Source: an uncultured Bacilli bacterium
Lineage (GTDB): Bacteria > Bacillota_I > Bacilli_A > RF39 > UBA660
Assembly (NCBI GenBank): GCA_947588765.1
Contig: CANPZG010000009.1
Span: 1-38,229 of the forward strand
DNA length: 38,229 nt
Direction of reading: 5' to 3'
Below are positions 13,386 to 23,313 of the stretch, in pieces. The notes under the pieces were generated by a model. That model was not told the origin of the DNA, did no database searches, and saw only the letters and a program-made list of their open reading frames with translations. A program made the translations under genes and the position numbers. Numbering within the stretch: position 1 is the first letter of the stretch; each line of letters starts with the position of its first letter.

Positions 13386-14771
13386 AGTTTCTAAAATATC
13401 ACGCGCGGCAATTAAACCAGTAGCAGCTGCTGTAACAATATTTCCAGCTTTACCAGCACCATCACCAATAAAGTAAATATTATGATTTTCTAATTTCATA
13501 TGATCGTTGGTTTCAATTTCATTACTAAAGAATTTTATTTCTGGACCATATAATAATGTTTCACCATTACTTACCCCAGGAATAATTTTATTTAAAGTAT
13601 CTAATCCTTCAATAATATTTTTAATAATTCGATGAGGTAAAACCAAAGCTAAATCTCCAGCAACAACATCTTTTAAAGTTGGTTCAATAAAACCTTTCTT
13701 AATTCGATGCATATTACTTCTTCGACCCATTTTTAAATCTCTGAGGGTTTGAATAATTGGTTTTCCAGCCCCTAAAGTATTAGCAATTTTTGCAATACAT
13801 TCCCCATATTCACGAGTATTAGTAACTGGTTCTGTTAAACTAACTTTAGAAATAAATGCAAAATTAGAATTATTTGATTTTTGATTTTTTAAAGCATGAC
13901 CATTAACACAAATATAACCATTATAATTTTCTTTAGCTACATATCCTCCCGGATTAGTACAAAAAGTTCTTATTTCATCATTATAAGTATCAGTTTTGAT
14001 AAAGATTGTTGGATCATATATTATATTAGTTATTTCATCAAGTATTTCTTTTCTTACTTCTACTCTTACCCCAATTTCAATACTTTGAGATGTATAATTA
14101 ATATGATATTTGTCTGCCAGTTCTTGAATCCATTTCGCACCCGTTCTACCTGGAGCTACAATAACATATTTTGTCTTAATTTCTTCTTGTTTTTTATTAG
14201 TTTCAAAAGTAACTTTATAAGTTTTATTTTCTTCTTTAATATCTGTTACTAAAGTATTTTCTTTAACTTCTACGCCATTATCTATTAAGTAATTTGTAAA
14301 TGCTTCAATATACTTTGGTAACATATCACTACCTAAATGTTTTTGTTTAATTATAAGTAAGTTAGCTCCTACTTGGGCGATCTTTTCTTTTAAAGCATTA
14401 GCTTCATCCATATTCGTAGGATAACTTTTCGCATCCATATGAAATTTATTAAATATAGTTTCGGTATCATCAATTAACTTATAAGCTTCACTTTGATCCA
14501 TATATTTAAATAAATCAGATTTTCCTAATTTAGGAATAAAGTTTAATTTTCCATCAGAAAATGTTCCAGCTCCACCGAAACCTGATAAAATAGCACAAGG
14601 CTTACAATTTAAGCAAACACCATCTTTAGTTTTATTCATAGGACAAACTCTATTATTTGCTAGTCTTCCTTGATCTAATAAAAGTATTTTTAATTTTTTA
14701 TTTTTTTCAGATAATTCATAAGCAGCAAATAACCCTGCAGGTCCAGCTCCTATGATAACAACATCATACAT
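13377..14771 (-). CDS. FAD-dependent dehydrogenase (COG2509 type)
   Basis: The 464 residues begin with a Rossmann FAD-binding motif GAGPAG (8-13). The family's Cys cluster (Cys43, Cys53, Cys56, Cys59) is followed by GFGGAGTFSDGKL. Near the C terminus, IYFIGDGAGKAGNIVTAAATGL closes the second FAD contact. Length and motif order fit this widespread but biochemically undefined flavoprotein group; the Cys set may bind metal. The gene stands alone with a tetraloop terminator. Confidence 0.92.
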   Translation of the reverse strand: MYDVVIIGAGPAGLFAAYELSEKNKKLKILLLDQGRLANNRVCPMNKTKDGVCLNCKPCAILSGFGGAGTFSDGKLNFIPKLGKSDLFKYMDQSEAYKLIDDTETIFNKFHMDAKSYPTNMDEANALKEKIAQVGANLLIIKQKHLGSDMLPKYIEAFTNYLIDNGVEVKENTLVTDIKEENKTYKVTFETNKKQEEIKTKYVIVAPGRTGAKWIQELADKYHINYTSQSIEIGVRVEVRKEILDEITNIIYDPTIFIKTDTYNDEIRTFCTNPGGYVAKENYNGYICVNGHALKNQKSNNSNFAFISKVSLTEPVTNTREYGECIAKIANTLGAGKPIIQTLRDLKMGRRSNMHRIKKGFIEPTLKDVVAGDLALVLPHRIIKNIIEGLDTLNKIIPGVSNGETLLYGPEIKFFSNEIETNDHMKLENHNIYFIGDGAGKAGNIVTAAATGLIAARDILETEK

Positions 14772-14858
14772 TTTTATACACCTACCACAACAATAAAATT
14801 ATATCATATTTTAATAAATAATTAAAATTATTAAAAAATAAGTCATTTTTAAATGAAC

Positions 14859-15680
14859 TTACTTTTCTCTTTTCAAACTAATACCATGATTTTTTTCATA
14901 TAATTTTTCTAATTCAAGATAATAAAATAGCCTATTTTTAGTTTTATAATTTAAATCTATTCTTTTATAATCAAAATTTAAATAATATATTGCTTCGTAT
15001 AATTTTGCTAAATCTTCTTCTGTTGTAACATTATAAAATTTTACTAGTTCATTCCAATTTCCAGTTATTGGATATTTACTAAATAAATCATCACAATTTA
15101 TTGGTCCTTGTTTTTTACTATCTCGGTATACATTTTTTAATAAAGTTTCAGTTTCAATTTCATATTTATTTGTTTCTTTAATTAATGATACTGGTTCATT
15201 TTCTTTCATTTTAGAAACATCTAAATTTTTATTAACTTTTTCTTGTTTTACTTTTTCTTTGATTTTTTCTAATAAAATTAATTGAACATCTATATTTTTT
15301 ACTTTTCTTTTTAAAATAGATTTACCTATGACAATAATCGTTGATGCTAAAATTATATCTGAGAAAAGTATTGTTAAAAAAGTATTGCAATCAGTAAAAA
15401 AGTTGGGAATAGTTATTCCAAAAATTACGGAAAGAATAAAAATTAATAAAAACATAAATGCAATAATATGCAGCATTATTTTTAAAAAGTGAATATTATT
15501 TTTATGTTTTTTTAACTTTTCCTTTAATGACGTTAGATTATTTTCAATTATTTCCTTTTTATTTTCATATAATAATGATTCTTTTGAAAATTCTTCAACA
15601 TTCTTAAAATTTATTTTACCATTATCATCAGTAATTATTCCCCTTTTTTTCTCATCAATCAACATAAATTCTTGATTCAT
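14859..15680 (-). CDS. Unknown protein with two membrane segments
   Basis: The 273 residues comprise an N-terminal polar part with a charged helix (45-65), two membrane segments (about 66-90 and 100-122), and a C-terminal cytosolic half ending near GISLKREK. No family is recognised. The only nearby ribosome-like site, AGGTGA, is 17 bases from the ATG and so too far; the start is uncertain. It is in line behind the 15748-17292 gene and could be co-transcribed. Confidence 0.7.
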   Translation of the reverse strand: MNQEFMLIDEKKRGIITDDNGKINFKNVEEFSKESLLYENKKEIIENNLTSLKEKLKKHKNNIHFLKIMLHIIAFMFLLIFILSVIFGITIPNFFTDCNTFLTILFSDIILASTIIVIGKSILKRKVKNIDVQLILLEKIKEKVKQEKVNKNLDVSKMKENEPVSLIKETNKYEIETETLLKNVYRDSKKQGPINCDDLFSKYPITGNWNELVKFYNVTTEEDLAKLYEAIYYLNFDYKRIDLNYKTKNRLFYYLELEKLYEKNHGISLKREK

Positions 15681-15747
15681 TTTTTCTTTTAGTTTGTCAC
15701 CTCTTAATAAATTATTTAAACACTTTATAAATATTATTTCAAGATTT

Positions 15748-17292
15748 TTATTTAGAATAATTCCGTTTTCTAGTATGACCTTTTTCTTTACCCAAAATTA
15801 TTTGGGAAATAATATTATAACAAGGATGCGATTTATAATCTTTAAGTCCCTCAACAATATCTTCATCATGGGTAACATCATAATAGGCCCCTAAAAATAA
15901 TAATTTTCTAATAGTATATTTATCAAATGGTAAAGTAAAGGCATTATCAAAAATATAGCATATAAAATTATCTAAAAAATGAAATTCATCTACTTCAAGT
16001 TCAACATCTTTGATTTCTTCATAAATAGCATTAAGTCTTTCGGGATCATACAAACCATATTCCGGCATATCTAAAGCATAAAGCAATCTTTTCCGAGCCA
16101 TATTTAAATTTTGTATTTCTTCCAAAGGGCTTATATTTAAATCTAAAGCCGATACATATTCTTCAATTGATGGAATAATTTCATCAATTCTTTTAATATA
16201 TCTTAAATAAAAAGTTAAATTAAATATTTCTATTTCATCTTTACTTTTTAAACTAACTGTATTGGGATTAGTATAAAAATTATAAATATTTTCTAAGTTT
16301 TTTATTTTCTTTAATTCTTCTTCATCAGTGGCTATCTCTTTTGATTCATCAATCATATTTTTTAAAGATTCTAATGCTTCTTCATCATGAAAATCAAAAT
16401 CTTCTAAAGATATGTAATCTTCATTCTTAGCTTTTTCTCGGTCATAAAAAGGAGTAACATTCATTTCTATAAATTCACTAATTTTATTGGGAGAAAGAAT
16501 CCCAAATCCAAAAATAGCATATTGATAAATCTCATATAAAACATCATCTAAATCAGAAAATAATTCTTCTATTATATTTTCTGGTTCACCATTATTTTCT
16601 TTTAAATATTTATTCCAAGATTCTTGATTAATTACCTCATTATCTTTAGAATATTCATACTCTGATGGATCATATTCTTTATCTAAAAGCCAAGAAATAT
16701 GCCTAAAACTATTTTGCAAATATGGTTCTAGTTTTTTTAAATTATTTAAAAACTCTTGTCTTTTTATGAGTAATAATTTTATTATTTTTTTATTATCATG
16801 AAGATATTGATAATATAGCTCTTCTTCAATTTTTAAACATTTTTTTAAATAATCATAGATAGTATGAATATTTAATAATTTTCGTAATTCTGATGAATCA
16901 AAGATCTTACTACTCCATCTATTAGAAATTGGTTTACCATTTTCTTCTCCATTTGTTCTTAAATTAATTTCTATATCTTCTATATCATAATAAGTTACGC
17001 CATCTTTTAAATAAATGGTATCATTTTTTAGATAACAAATATGTTCGTATTCTTTCAAAAAAGTTTCTAAATTTTGCATGGGATTATTAATTAACATCAC
17101 ATCTTTTTCCCATATATCTTGAGGTTGTAAATATTTATGATCACTTTGATGGTCTTTAATTACTTCTTTTAAAACAATTTGGTGATATTCTTCCAAAGTT
17201 TTAACTTTTATATGACGAACATCTTCATATCCTAATAAATCTTTGAAAGCTGTTATTGTTATATAATTATAAGGTATTTCTATTACTTGCAT
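15748..17292 (-). CDS. Large acidic protein of unknown function
   Basis: The 514-residue product is very rich in Glu, Asp, Ile and Tyr, with no membrane segment, signal or recognised motif. Helical stretches dominate. Several short segments such as NRWSSKIF and DMPEYGLYDPERL look distinctive but are not diagnostic. AGGAGA precedes the ATG at 17292 by 6 bases. The gene is followed by 67 bases and then 14859-15680, a possible pair. Upstream it is separated from the anti-sigma operon by a tetraloop terminator. Confidence 0.75.
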   Translation of the reverse strand: MQVIEIPYNYITITAFKDLLGYEDVRHIKVKTLEEYHQIVLKEVIKDHQSDHKYLQPQDIWEKDVMLINNPMQNLETFLKEYEHICYLKNDTIYLKDGVTYYDIEDIEINLRTNGEENGKPISNRWSSKIFDSSELRKLLNIHTIYDYLKKCLKIEEELYYQYLHDNKKIIKLLLIKRQEFLNNLKKLEPYLQNSFRHISWLLDKEYDPSEYEYSKDNEVINQESWNKYLKENNGEPENIIEELFSDLDDVLYEIYQYAIFGFGILSPNKISEFIEMNVTPFYDREKAKNEDYISLEDFDFHDEEALESLKNMIDESKEIATDEEELKKIKNLENIYNFYTNPNTVSLKSKDEIEIFNLTFYLRYIKRIDEIIPSIEEYVSALDLNISPLEEIQNLNMARKRLLYALDMPEYGLYDPERLNAIYEEIKDVELEVDEFHFLDNFICYIFDNAFTLPFDKYTIRKLLFLGAYYDVTHDEDIVEGLKDYKSHPCYNIISQIILGKEKGHTRKRNYSK

Positions 17293-17343
17293 GAGTATTC
17301 TCCTTTTATTTAATTATACTATAGCCTATTTGCTTATGTAAAG

Positions 17344-17366
17344 AAAAAAAAGCCGAAGCCTTTTTA
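17344..17366 (-). terminator. Terminator after the first sigma/anti-sigma operon
   Basis: AAAAAGGC and GCTTTTTTTT enclose TTCG on the minus strand. It overlaps the stop of 17364-18161. Confidence 0.8.
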
Positions 17367-18161
17367 ATAATTTAAATCATTAATTATTTTTAACAACTCT
17401 TTTTGAGTTATTTTTTCATTACTTGTAAATCTATATTTGATGCCATCATATATGAAATCAGCACACAAAATATTATCTATTTTAGGGTTTTTATCCGTAA
17501 ATGATTCGCCTTCTTTTAATTGACTAATAGTATAGAAAATTACTTCACTATCAAAATTTGTTTTATCTTTGCCAACATATTTTTTAATAGCTCCCGTAGC
17601 ATCATCAATTGTAGTCATTTTGAAACCTTCATCAGCATTAGTTGTTAAAAAATTAGCACTTAAACTCAAATCATAATTTTCATTTTTAATAAAATTAGGC
17701 ATCCATAAATTAACACTAGCTATTGTTTTATTATCATTATTTAGAAATGTTGTATAATATATTTCTTCACTAGTTTGTAATTTAGATTTTAAAATTTTAA
17801 AACCTAAACTTTCTTCAACTTCTTTATAATCTAATAATAGTCCTTCATTATGCGTATTAACAGTATCTTCATTTATTTCTTTATATGAGTAACTTTCATT
17901 GTCTAATACAGCATCATCATGATTAGAAAAACTATATACTGCTCTCCAACTTGCTAAATATTCTTTTATTTCATCAGCATAAACTACGGATAAAGATATA
18001 GCACAAACACCAACTACACTACCCAATGTTAAAGCCAATTTTCTAAAAGTATTTCTCTTTGGTTTACTATAAATAGTATTATTAAAAACTTTTTGTCTTA
18101 CTTCATCAGTTACCTCAATTTTATTATAAGTATCTTTTATTTCATCAACAATATTTCGCAT
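17364..18161 (-). CDS. Membrane anti-sigma factor (DUF4179-like)
   Basis: The 265 residues have an N-terminal cytosolic part of about 40 residues. One membrane segment follows at about 42-62 (FRKLALTLGSVVGVCAISLSVVYA), then an extracellular domain of about 200 residues. This topology and position fit an anti-sigma factor holding the sigma encoded just upstream. The start overlaps the sigma gene by 17 bases, and AGGAGATA precedes the ATG. The extracellular domain would sense an unknown envelope signal. Confidence 0.85.
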   Translation of the reverse strand: MRNIVDEIKDTYNKIEVTDEVRQKVFNNTIYSKPKRNTFRKLALTLGSVVGVCAISLSVVYADEIKEYLASWRAVYSFSNHDDAVLDNESYSYKEINEDTVNTHNEGLLLDYKEVEESLGFKILKSKLQTSEEIYYTTFLNNDNKTIASVNLWMPNFIKNENYDLSLSANFLTTNADEGFKMTTIDDATGAIKKYVGKDKTNFDSEVIFYTISQLKEGESFTDKNPKIDNILCADFIYDGIKYRFTSNEKITQKELLKIINDLNY

Positions 18162-18633
18162 TTTTATCTCCTTCCATCATATTTTTTAATTTTTCACGTG
18201 ACCTAACTAAAATTGTTCGAATATTAGTTTCTGAAATATTTAATAATTTAGCAATTTCTTTTATTTTATAATTTTCATAATAAAATAAATAGGTAACTAA
18301 ACGATATTTCCGGGGAAGTTCTAAAACTAAAGGCAAAACATTATCTTCTTTAGGAATAACCGAAATATTTTCTTCTTCCTTTTCTTCAAAGAAAGTTATT
18401 TTCCTTCGCCAAGAAGATAAAAAGAAATTTTTACTTTCGTTGATAGTTACTTTAACTAACCATTTCTTTATTTCAATATCATCTTTAGTTAAAATATTTT
18501 GATGTTTGTATAATTTAATAAATACATTTTGGAAAATATCTTCAGCATCAGTTTTGTTTTTAGTATAACTATAGGCTAGACGAAATATATCATTTTTGTA
18601 TAAATCAAATATTTCAATAAACTTTTTATTCAT
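18145..18633 (-). CDS. ECF-type RNA polymerase sigma factor, operon 1
   Basis: The 162 residues show a sigma-2 region (NDIFRLAYSYTKNKTDAEDIFQNVFIKLY, about 14-45) and a sigma-4 helix-turn-helix (KIKEIAKLLNISETNIRTILVRSREKLK, near 120-150). The gene overlaps its anti-sigma partner by 17 bases, which couples their synthesis. Sigma factors of this type direct regulons for envelope stress. Confidence 0.93.
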   Translation of the reverse strand: MNKKFIEIFDLYKNDIFRLAYSYTKNKTDAEDIFQNVFIKLYKHQNILTKDDIEIKKWLVKVTINESKNFFLSSWRRKITFFEEKEEENISVIPKEDNVLPLVLELPRKYRLVTYLFYYENYKIKEIAKLLNISETNIRTILVRSREKLKNMMEGDKNAKYC

Positions 18634-18721
18634 AACTTTTTCCTTTCTAAAAGGCCTTTCACTATATTAACAATTGAAGAAGCAAAAATGTGACAAATTT
18701 TAATAAGTTATGATTAATATT

Positions 18722-19396
18722 TTACTTATCATTGGTAACATCGCCATTACCTGAAACTGGAATTTCTTCTCCGAGATAAGTTGATTTTGGTTTGAAAATA
18801 CTTTTAACAAAATCTTTATCACGAGCAAGTATTTCTCTTAATTCCCGACTTGTTTGACCAGCATACTTACGGGAATCAGCACTAACACCATAGGCATTTA
18901 AGCCCAATGATTCAGCAATATAAAGTGCTCTATATAAATGATATTCTTGAGTAACAATAATAATATTTTTGGCTTTAAATATTTCTTTAGCCCGATAGAT
19001 ACTATCGTAAGTTGAAAAACCAGCATGGTCCATGAATACATCTTCACTAGGCACACCTTCATTAATAGCAAACTCTTTCATAACATTAACTTCATCATAA
19101 TCTGGCAGGTGATGGTCTCCCGACATTATTATTTTTGGAGCCACACCATTTTTATATAAATTTATGCCTACCTCTAATCTATCATTTAACATAGGACTAG
19201 GTTCATCATTCCAAATTTTAGCACCTAAAATAAGAATACAATCAATATTATCAATATTAGAAAAATCATTATCTTTTATTATTTGTTTTTTGGTTGAAAA
19301 TTTAACATAATAATTTATACCAAAAATTAAAGCTATAGCTAATAAAAATAAAACTAGTAATACGATAATTATTCTTTTAATCTTTTTATTTTTCAT
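18722..19396 (-). CDS. SanA/YdcF-like DUF218 membrane protein
   Basis: The 224 residues have one N-terminal membrane segment (about 5-28). The DUF218 core follows: CILILGAKIWNDEPSPMLNDRL, PKIIMSGDHHLPDYDEVNVM, GFSTYDSIYRAKEIF and IIIVTQEYHLYRALYIA. SanA-type members affect envelope barrier function; the reaction is unknown. The start at 19396 uses AGGTGAACAAT; the GTG at 19405 lies within that site. It sits between the two ECF operons and may serve envelope homeostasis. Confidence 0.93.
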   Translation of the reverse strand: MKNKKIKRIIIVLLVLFLLAIALIFGINYYVKFSTKKQIIKDNDFSNIDNIDCILILGAKIWNDEPSPMLNDRLEVGINLYKNGVAPKIIMSGDHHLPDYDEVNVMKEFAINEGVPSEDVFMDHAGFSTYDSIYRAKEIFKAKNIIIVTQEYHLYRALYIAESLGLNAYGVSADSRKYAGQTSRELREILARDKDFVKSIFKPKSTYLGEEIPVSGNGDVTNDK

Positions 19397-19443
19397 ATTG
19401 TTCACCTAATAAAATAATAACATAATATTACTAGAAAAGAAAT

Positions 19444-20490
19444 TCATTCATTTAAAGTATAATATACAGAATAAGGACAAATATAAATATCTTTATTTCC
19501 TTCTATTGTGTTTTTAACTATAATCATTACATCTTTAGTTTGTGATTTATAAATTATTGTTCCTCCATCATTAAGGATAGCATCAGGATTTAATTTATTT
19601 GTAATTGTTTTAATGCATTCTTCTAAAGTTTTATTAGAATTTGTAATATATTCTTTTAAAGTTATTTGTTTATTATCTAAAAATATATTAAATTCATTAA
19701 TATCTCCACTTAAAAATATTTCTCGTTCTCTATCTTTATAATAACTTTTAAAACCAGTATCTTCATTCGTTTTAGTAATACTAAAATCAAAATTATGAAT
19801 ATAATTTTCAAGATATAATAGATTATAAGTTTTCGTTTTTTCTAAACTTTCTTGAAAATCACCATTATATAAAATAGTTTCATTATTATATTCTATTAAT
19901 TTTTCATATTCTTGTAATTTAATCTCTTTATCACTACTAAACTCATCCCTTGTATTATCTATAACTAAATATAATTTATCAGTATTTTCTAAAAATAATA
20001 AATCATAAAGAATTATATCTCCTTCTACAGTAGTCCTTGCAATTCTTAAATATGTATCATTTTTATCAAGATAATTATTCATAAATTCATCATATAAATT
20101 AGAATTATAAATAATACCATTTGCCTCAATAAATATATTATCCTTAATAGCATCATCTATATTATAATTTTCTTTTAGTTTTCTAATATCATTATTTTTA
20201 GTTAAATAAGTATTATAAAAATTATCTATTGTTTTAATTTCTTCCGTTATTACTAATTTAGAACAAGCATATTTTTTATTTTTAAATATAGTTTTTTCTT
20301 CTTTATTAGCACAGTAATAATGATTAACAAATAATCCTTTATCAATATAATAAGTATTTCCCCCATTAATAAATTCTCTTAATTTTAAGATAGGACTATT
20401 ATTAAAAACTAAAGCTTGAATTGTATCTAAAACAATAAAAGTAAATAAAACACTAATAACAATAAGCGTAATTTTTAAACCTTTTTTCAT
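19444..20490 (-). CDS. Unknown exported/anchored protein of the second ECF operon
   Basis: The 348 residues begin with one membrane segment (about 5-26), then a large polar extracellular domain rich in Asn, Asp and Tyr. The domain has two Cys residues (CANKEEK and ACSKL) that could form a disulfide. No family is recognised. AGGTGG precedes the ATG. The 15-base gap from the anti-sigma-like gene places it as the third member of the sigma operon, perhaps as a sensor or output protein. Confidence 0.75.
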   Translation of the reverse strand: MKKGLKITLIVISVLFTFIVLDTIQALVFNNSPILKLREFINGGNTYYIDKGLFVNHYYCANKEEKTIFKNKKYACSKLVITEEIKTIDNFYNTYLTKNNDIRKLKENYNIDDAIKDNIFIEANGIIYNSNLYDEFMNNYLDKNDTYLRIARTTVEGDIILYDLLFLENTDKLYLVIDNTRDEFSSDKEIKLQEYEKLIEYNNETILYNGDFQESLEKTKTYNLLYLENYIHNFDFSITKTNEDTGFKSYYKDREREIFLSGDINEFNIFLDNKQITLKEYITNSNKTLEECIKTITNKLNPDAILNDGGTIIYKSQTKDVMIIVKNTIEGNKDIYICPYSVYYTLNE

Positions 20491-20505
20491 TTTCTTCCAC
20501 CTCTC

Positions 20506-21183
20506 TTATATTAGTATTGATACTAAAAATTCTTTTAATTCTTCTTCTGTTATATTAGAAGTATTAATTTTAAAATCATAGTCATTATAAGTAAAAATTA
20601 CAAAATAATTACTACTTAATTTAAATATTTCTACTTCATAATCATTTATAATAGTAGTCTTAATATCTGTATCCGTTAAATCATAATAATCAGGATTAGC
20701 TTTTTGATAAGAAACTATAATATTACGATATTCATTACCATATTCTATTACATAATTACTAATTGCTTTATCATCTTTATAATAAGCAACATATGATTTA
20801 CTTTCCTTTAGATTTTCAGGAATACTTACCCCTCCCATGAAGGGATAAGGAATATAAACATTATCTTTTTTTTCGATATCGATATCATCATAATTTTTAA
20901 AACCACCTTCAATACTAGAAGTCATCATATCTATATTATTAATGTTTAAAATAGGTTCTTCTATCGAGTTTACATTATCTTGAGGCATTTTATTATTAGA
21001 CATTTTATGATTATTTAATAAAATAACACTAATAAACGCAATAATTAAACAAGTTGGAATTAAAGTATATTGCCAATATTTTGTTCTTTTATTTTTGGTA
21101 GCTAATTTTACTATAGCATCATAGTTATTATCTTTATTAATGTCCTGATTAATTACTCTTTTTAATTTTTCTTTATTAGTCAT
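20506..21183 (-). CDS. Putative anti-sigma factor, operon 2
   Basis: The 225 residues have a cytosolic N-terminal part of about 35 residues, one membrane segment (about 37-58), and an extracellular domain of about 165 residues. It overlaps the upstream sigma gene: the ATG at 21183 shares ATGACTAA with the sigma stop. This start has GGGGGT upstream, and the longer frame to 21204 was rejected. It resembles the anti-sigma of operon 1 in layout rather than in sequence. Confidence 0.8.
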   Translation of the reverse strand: MTNKEKLKRVINQDINKDNNYDAIVKLATKNKRTKYWQYTLIPTCLIIAFISVILLNNHKMSNNKMPQDNVNSIEEPILNINNIDMMTSSIEGGFKNYDDIDIEKKDNVYIPYPFMGGVSIPENLKESKSYVAYYKDDKAISNYVIEYGNEYRNIIVSYQKANPDYYDLTDTDIKTTIINDYEVEIFKLSSNYFVIFTYNDYDFKINTSNITEEELKEFLVSILI

Positions 21184-21727
21184 GTGAATTACCCCCATTT
21201 CCATATTTTCTTTGTAGATTATGCAGTGTTCGATATATTAAATGTTTGGTATATGATTCACTTACATTTAAAGCTTGCGAAATTTCTTTAATCGTTAACT
21301 CTAAAGTATAATACAAATAAAATATTTTAGGAATATCTTGATTCTTTTGCTTTTTTAAATATTCCCATACTATCTTCCAATTATCATTATTTATGATGAT
21401 ATCATTAATATTTATTTTATCAGCAATAGTATCTATTAATTCAATATCATCAGTATTTTTATCAAATAAAGATATTGTTTTTAATCTTTGGATTAAGGAA
21501 TAATGTTTTTTAATTTTATTATTAGCAATACTAAAAAGATAACTTTTAATATTTGTATCCATCAAAGTTTTTTTATGCAAAATATTCCATAACTCTAAAT
21601 AAGTTTCTTGCAAAATATCATTAGCATCATTAATATTATGACATTTAACAATAACATACTTTAGTAAATGATTGTAAGTTTTATCATATACTTCATTAAA
21701 TTTAGATAGGTTTATTTGACTAGTCAT
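21176..21727 (-). CDS. ECF-type sigma factor, operon 2
   Basis: The 183 residues contain a sigma-2 region (NDANDILQETYLELWNIL, with SYLFSIANNKIKKHY after it) and a sigma-4 helix-turn-helix (ELTIKEISQALNVSESYTKHLIYRTLHNLQRK). AGGTGATAAAT precedes the ATG at 21727; the GTG at 21736 overlaps that site and was rejected. It leads an operon with the anti-sigma-like and anchored proteins. Confidence 0.92.
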   Translation of the reverse strand: MTSQINLSKFNEVYDKTYNHLLKYVIVKCHNINDANDILQETYLELWNILHKKTLMDTNIKSYLFSIANNKIKKHYSLIQRLKTISLFDKNTDDIELIDTIADKININDIIINNDNWKIVWEYLKKQKNQDIPKIFYLYYTLELTIKEISQALNVSESYTKHLIYRTLHNLQRKYGNGGNSHD

Positions 21728-21783
21728 ATTTATCACCTACAATATATTAATCCTTAGTTTAAAGAAAAAAGTTCCAAAAAATT

Positions 21784-22131
21784 CTATTTCTTGCAATAAT
21801 TTCTAAAAAAGAAAATAAGTAAAATGATGAAAACGCCAACAACTATTAATAAAGAATAGGTTTTATTAACAAAAGCATAATAAGTGGTATAAACTAAAAT
21901 ACCGAAAATATAAAGGCCAAAACTTATTTTAAATATCATACTAAAAAGCTTAGCTAATTTCTCTTTTTTGAGTAGTAAAGAAATATTGCCTCCAAGAATA
22001 GCTAAAGCACATATTAAAAATGGCAAAATAATTATTTTACCTACTACTTCATTTTTTAAAAAAGCCCAAGTTAAAAAGATAATAACAATTGTTGCCATAA
22101 TAATATTTTTAGTCATAATTATTTTTTTCAT
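21784..22131 (-). CDS. Four-helix small membrane protein
   Basis: The 115 residues contain hydrophobic segments at about 8-24, 30-52, 64-83 and 90-110, and end in RNYCKK. No family is recognised. AAAGGA lies upstream of the ATG. It is followed by only 56 bases before the second sigma gene, but there is no obvious functional link. Confidence 0.75.
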   Translation of the reverse strand: MKKIIMTKNIIMATIVIIFLTWAFLKNEVVGKIIILPFLICALAILGGNISLLLKKEKLAKLFSMIFKISFGLYIFGILVYTTYYAFVNKTYSLLIVVGVFIILLIFFFRNYCKK

Positions 22132-22243
22132 ATTTTAATCCTTTATTACTTAAATTATATCATTTCTTGGTTATTTATTAAATAAGTATAAGTTGACAAA
22201 AGCAAGAAAATGAGTATAATATTTTCAAAAAGAAGGGGAAAGT

Positions 22244-23275
22244 ATGGGAAATATAGAATATTTAGGGAAATGGAATAAGGAACTTAATACATGGCAAAAA
22301 GCTAAAGATTCAGAATATGGTAAATCTTTAGCTATGGCATCATTTGATTTTTTAGATGTACTTGCTCAAGATTATTTTATAATAATCCATGGTTCTAGAG
22401 TAGAAAATAGAACTAAAGATTATAATAAAATTAAAGATAAGGAACTTGGGATTAACAAAATAAATAATTTTTTTATGAAAAATAATCATAATGTTAATAT
22501 TAAACTTTATTTATTAGATAATGATGCTCCCTTAATAAAAGATGCTGAAATTTTAGCTCATTATGTTGATGCTTTAGCTAACAAACCAACAACCAAAACA
22601 ATTAATATTTTGGCGCACTCTAAAGGTGGGGCTTTAGCTTTTTATACCCCAATTTTTTTTAAAAATCCCCAAAGTTTTAAGAAAACCAATATTTTTACAT
22701 CCGCTACCCCTTTTAAAGGAACAAAAATGGCTACTCCACCAATTCTATATCCGCAAATAAAAGAAATTTTAACTTCTCACCTTAAAAATGAATTTCTAGT
22801 TAATTATGTCTATAATTTTATTATTAAAGCATATGAAAATACAAGTAGTAATTCGCATATGGACTATGATATTGGAATACCAATTAAAGATAATATAGAT
22901 TTAGATAATTATGATTTCAATTTTATTAATAATATTTTAAATAATCATAATATAGAAACTATCAATAAATTAAATTCATACCATAATTTTATTACTGGTT
23001 TTGGTAATCAAAAATTTTATGAAGTATGCAAAAGTGGTTCAATGACGGGAATAGGTTTATATATTATGGATGACTTATTATTTGATAAATTATCGGATGG
23101 GATGATAATAAGTTCAACCCAAACAATTGAAAATTTTTCAAACCACACTTTAACGCATTGCCATCACGATATTTTTAGTCAACCGATTGCCATGAAGCAA
23201 ATTTTAACAATAGTAAATGATACCATAAGTGAACAACATGATAAAGATCAATTTATACTTTCAAGAATAAAATAA
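22244..23275 (+). CDS. Alpha/beta-hydrolase fold protein, lipase/esterase-like
   Basis: The 343 residues show IIIHG near residue 46 and the nucleophile elbow ILAHSKGGA, with Ser126 as nucleophile. A C-terminal THCHHDIF supplies candidate catalytic His307 or His308; the acid is not clear. AGAAGGGGAAAG precedes the ATG. There is no signal peptide. Substrate unknown; an esterase or triacylglycerol-lipase-like activity is the broad expectation. It shares a terminator with the convergent peptidase gene. Confidence 0.85.
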   Translation: MGNIEYLGKWNKELNTWQKAKDSEYGKSLAMASFDFLDVLAQDYFIIIHGSRVENRTKDYNKIKDKELGINKINNFFMKNNHNVNIKLYLLDNDAPLIKDAEILAHYVDALANKPTTKTINILAHSKGGALAFYTPIFFKNPQSFKKTNIFTSATPFKGTKMATPPILYPQIKEILTSHLKNEFLVNYVYNFIIKAYENTSSNSHMDYDIGIPIKDNIDLDNYDFNFINNILNNHNIETINKLNSYHNFITGFGNQKFYEVCKSGSMTGIGLYIMDDLLFDKLSDGMIISSTQTIENFSNHTLTHCHHDIFSQPIAMKQILTIVNDTISEQHDKDQFILSRIK

Positions 23276-23313
23276 AAGAATATTGATTTAAGGCACCAAT
23301 ATTCTTTTATTAT
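23271..23313. terminator. Bidirectional terminator between convergent genes
   Basis: Perfect 15-base arms (23271-23285 and 23297-23311, AATAAAAGAATATTG and complement) with an 11-base loop and T-rich flanks. It covers the ends of both genes. Confidence 0.9.

Noticed and set aside
13896-14252. 118-residue plus frame opposite the flavoprotein gene
   Set aside because: Antisense to a well-supported gene and low-complexity Ile/Ser/Phe content; a shadow.
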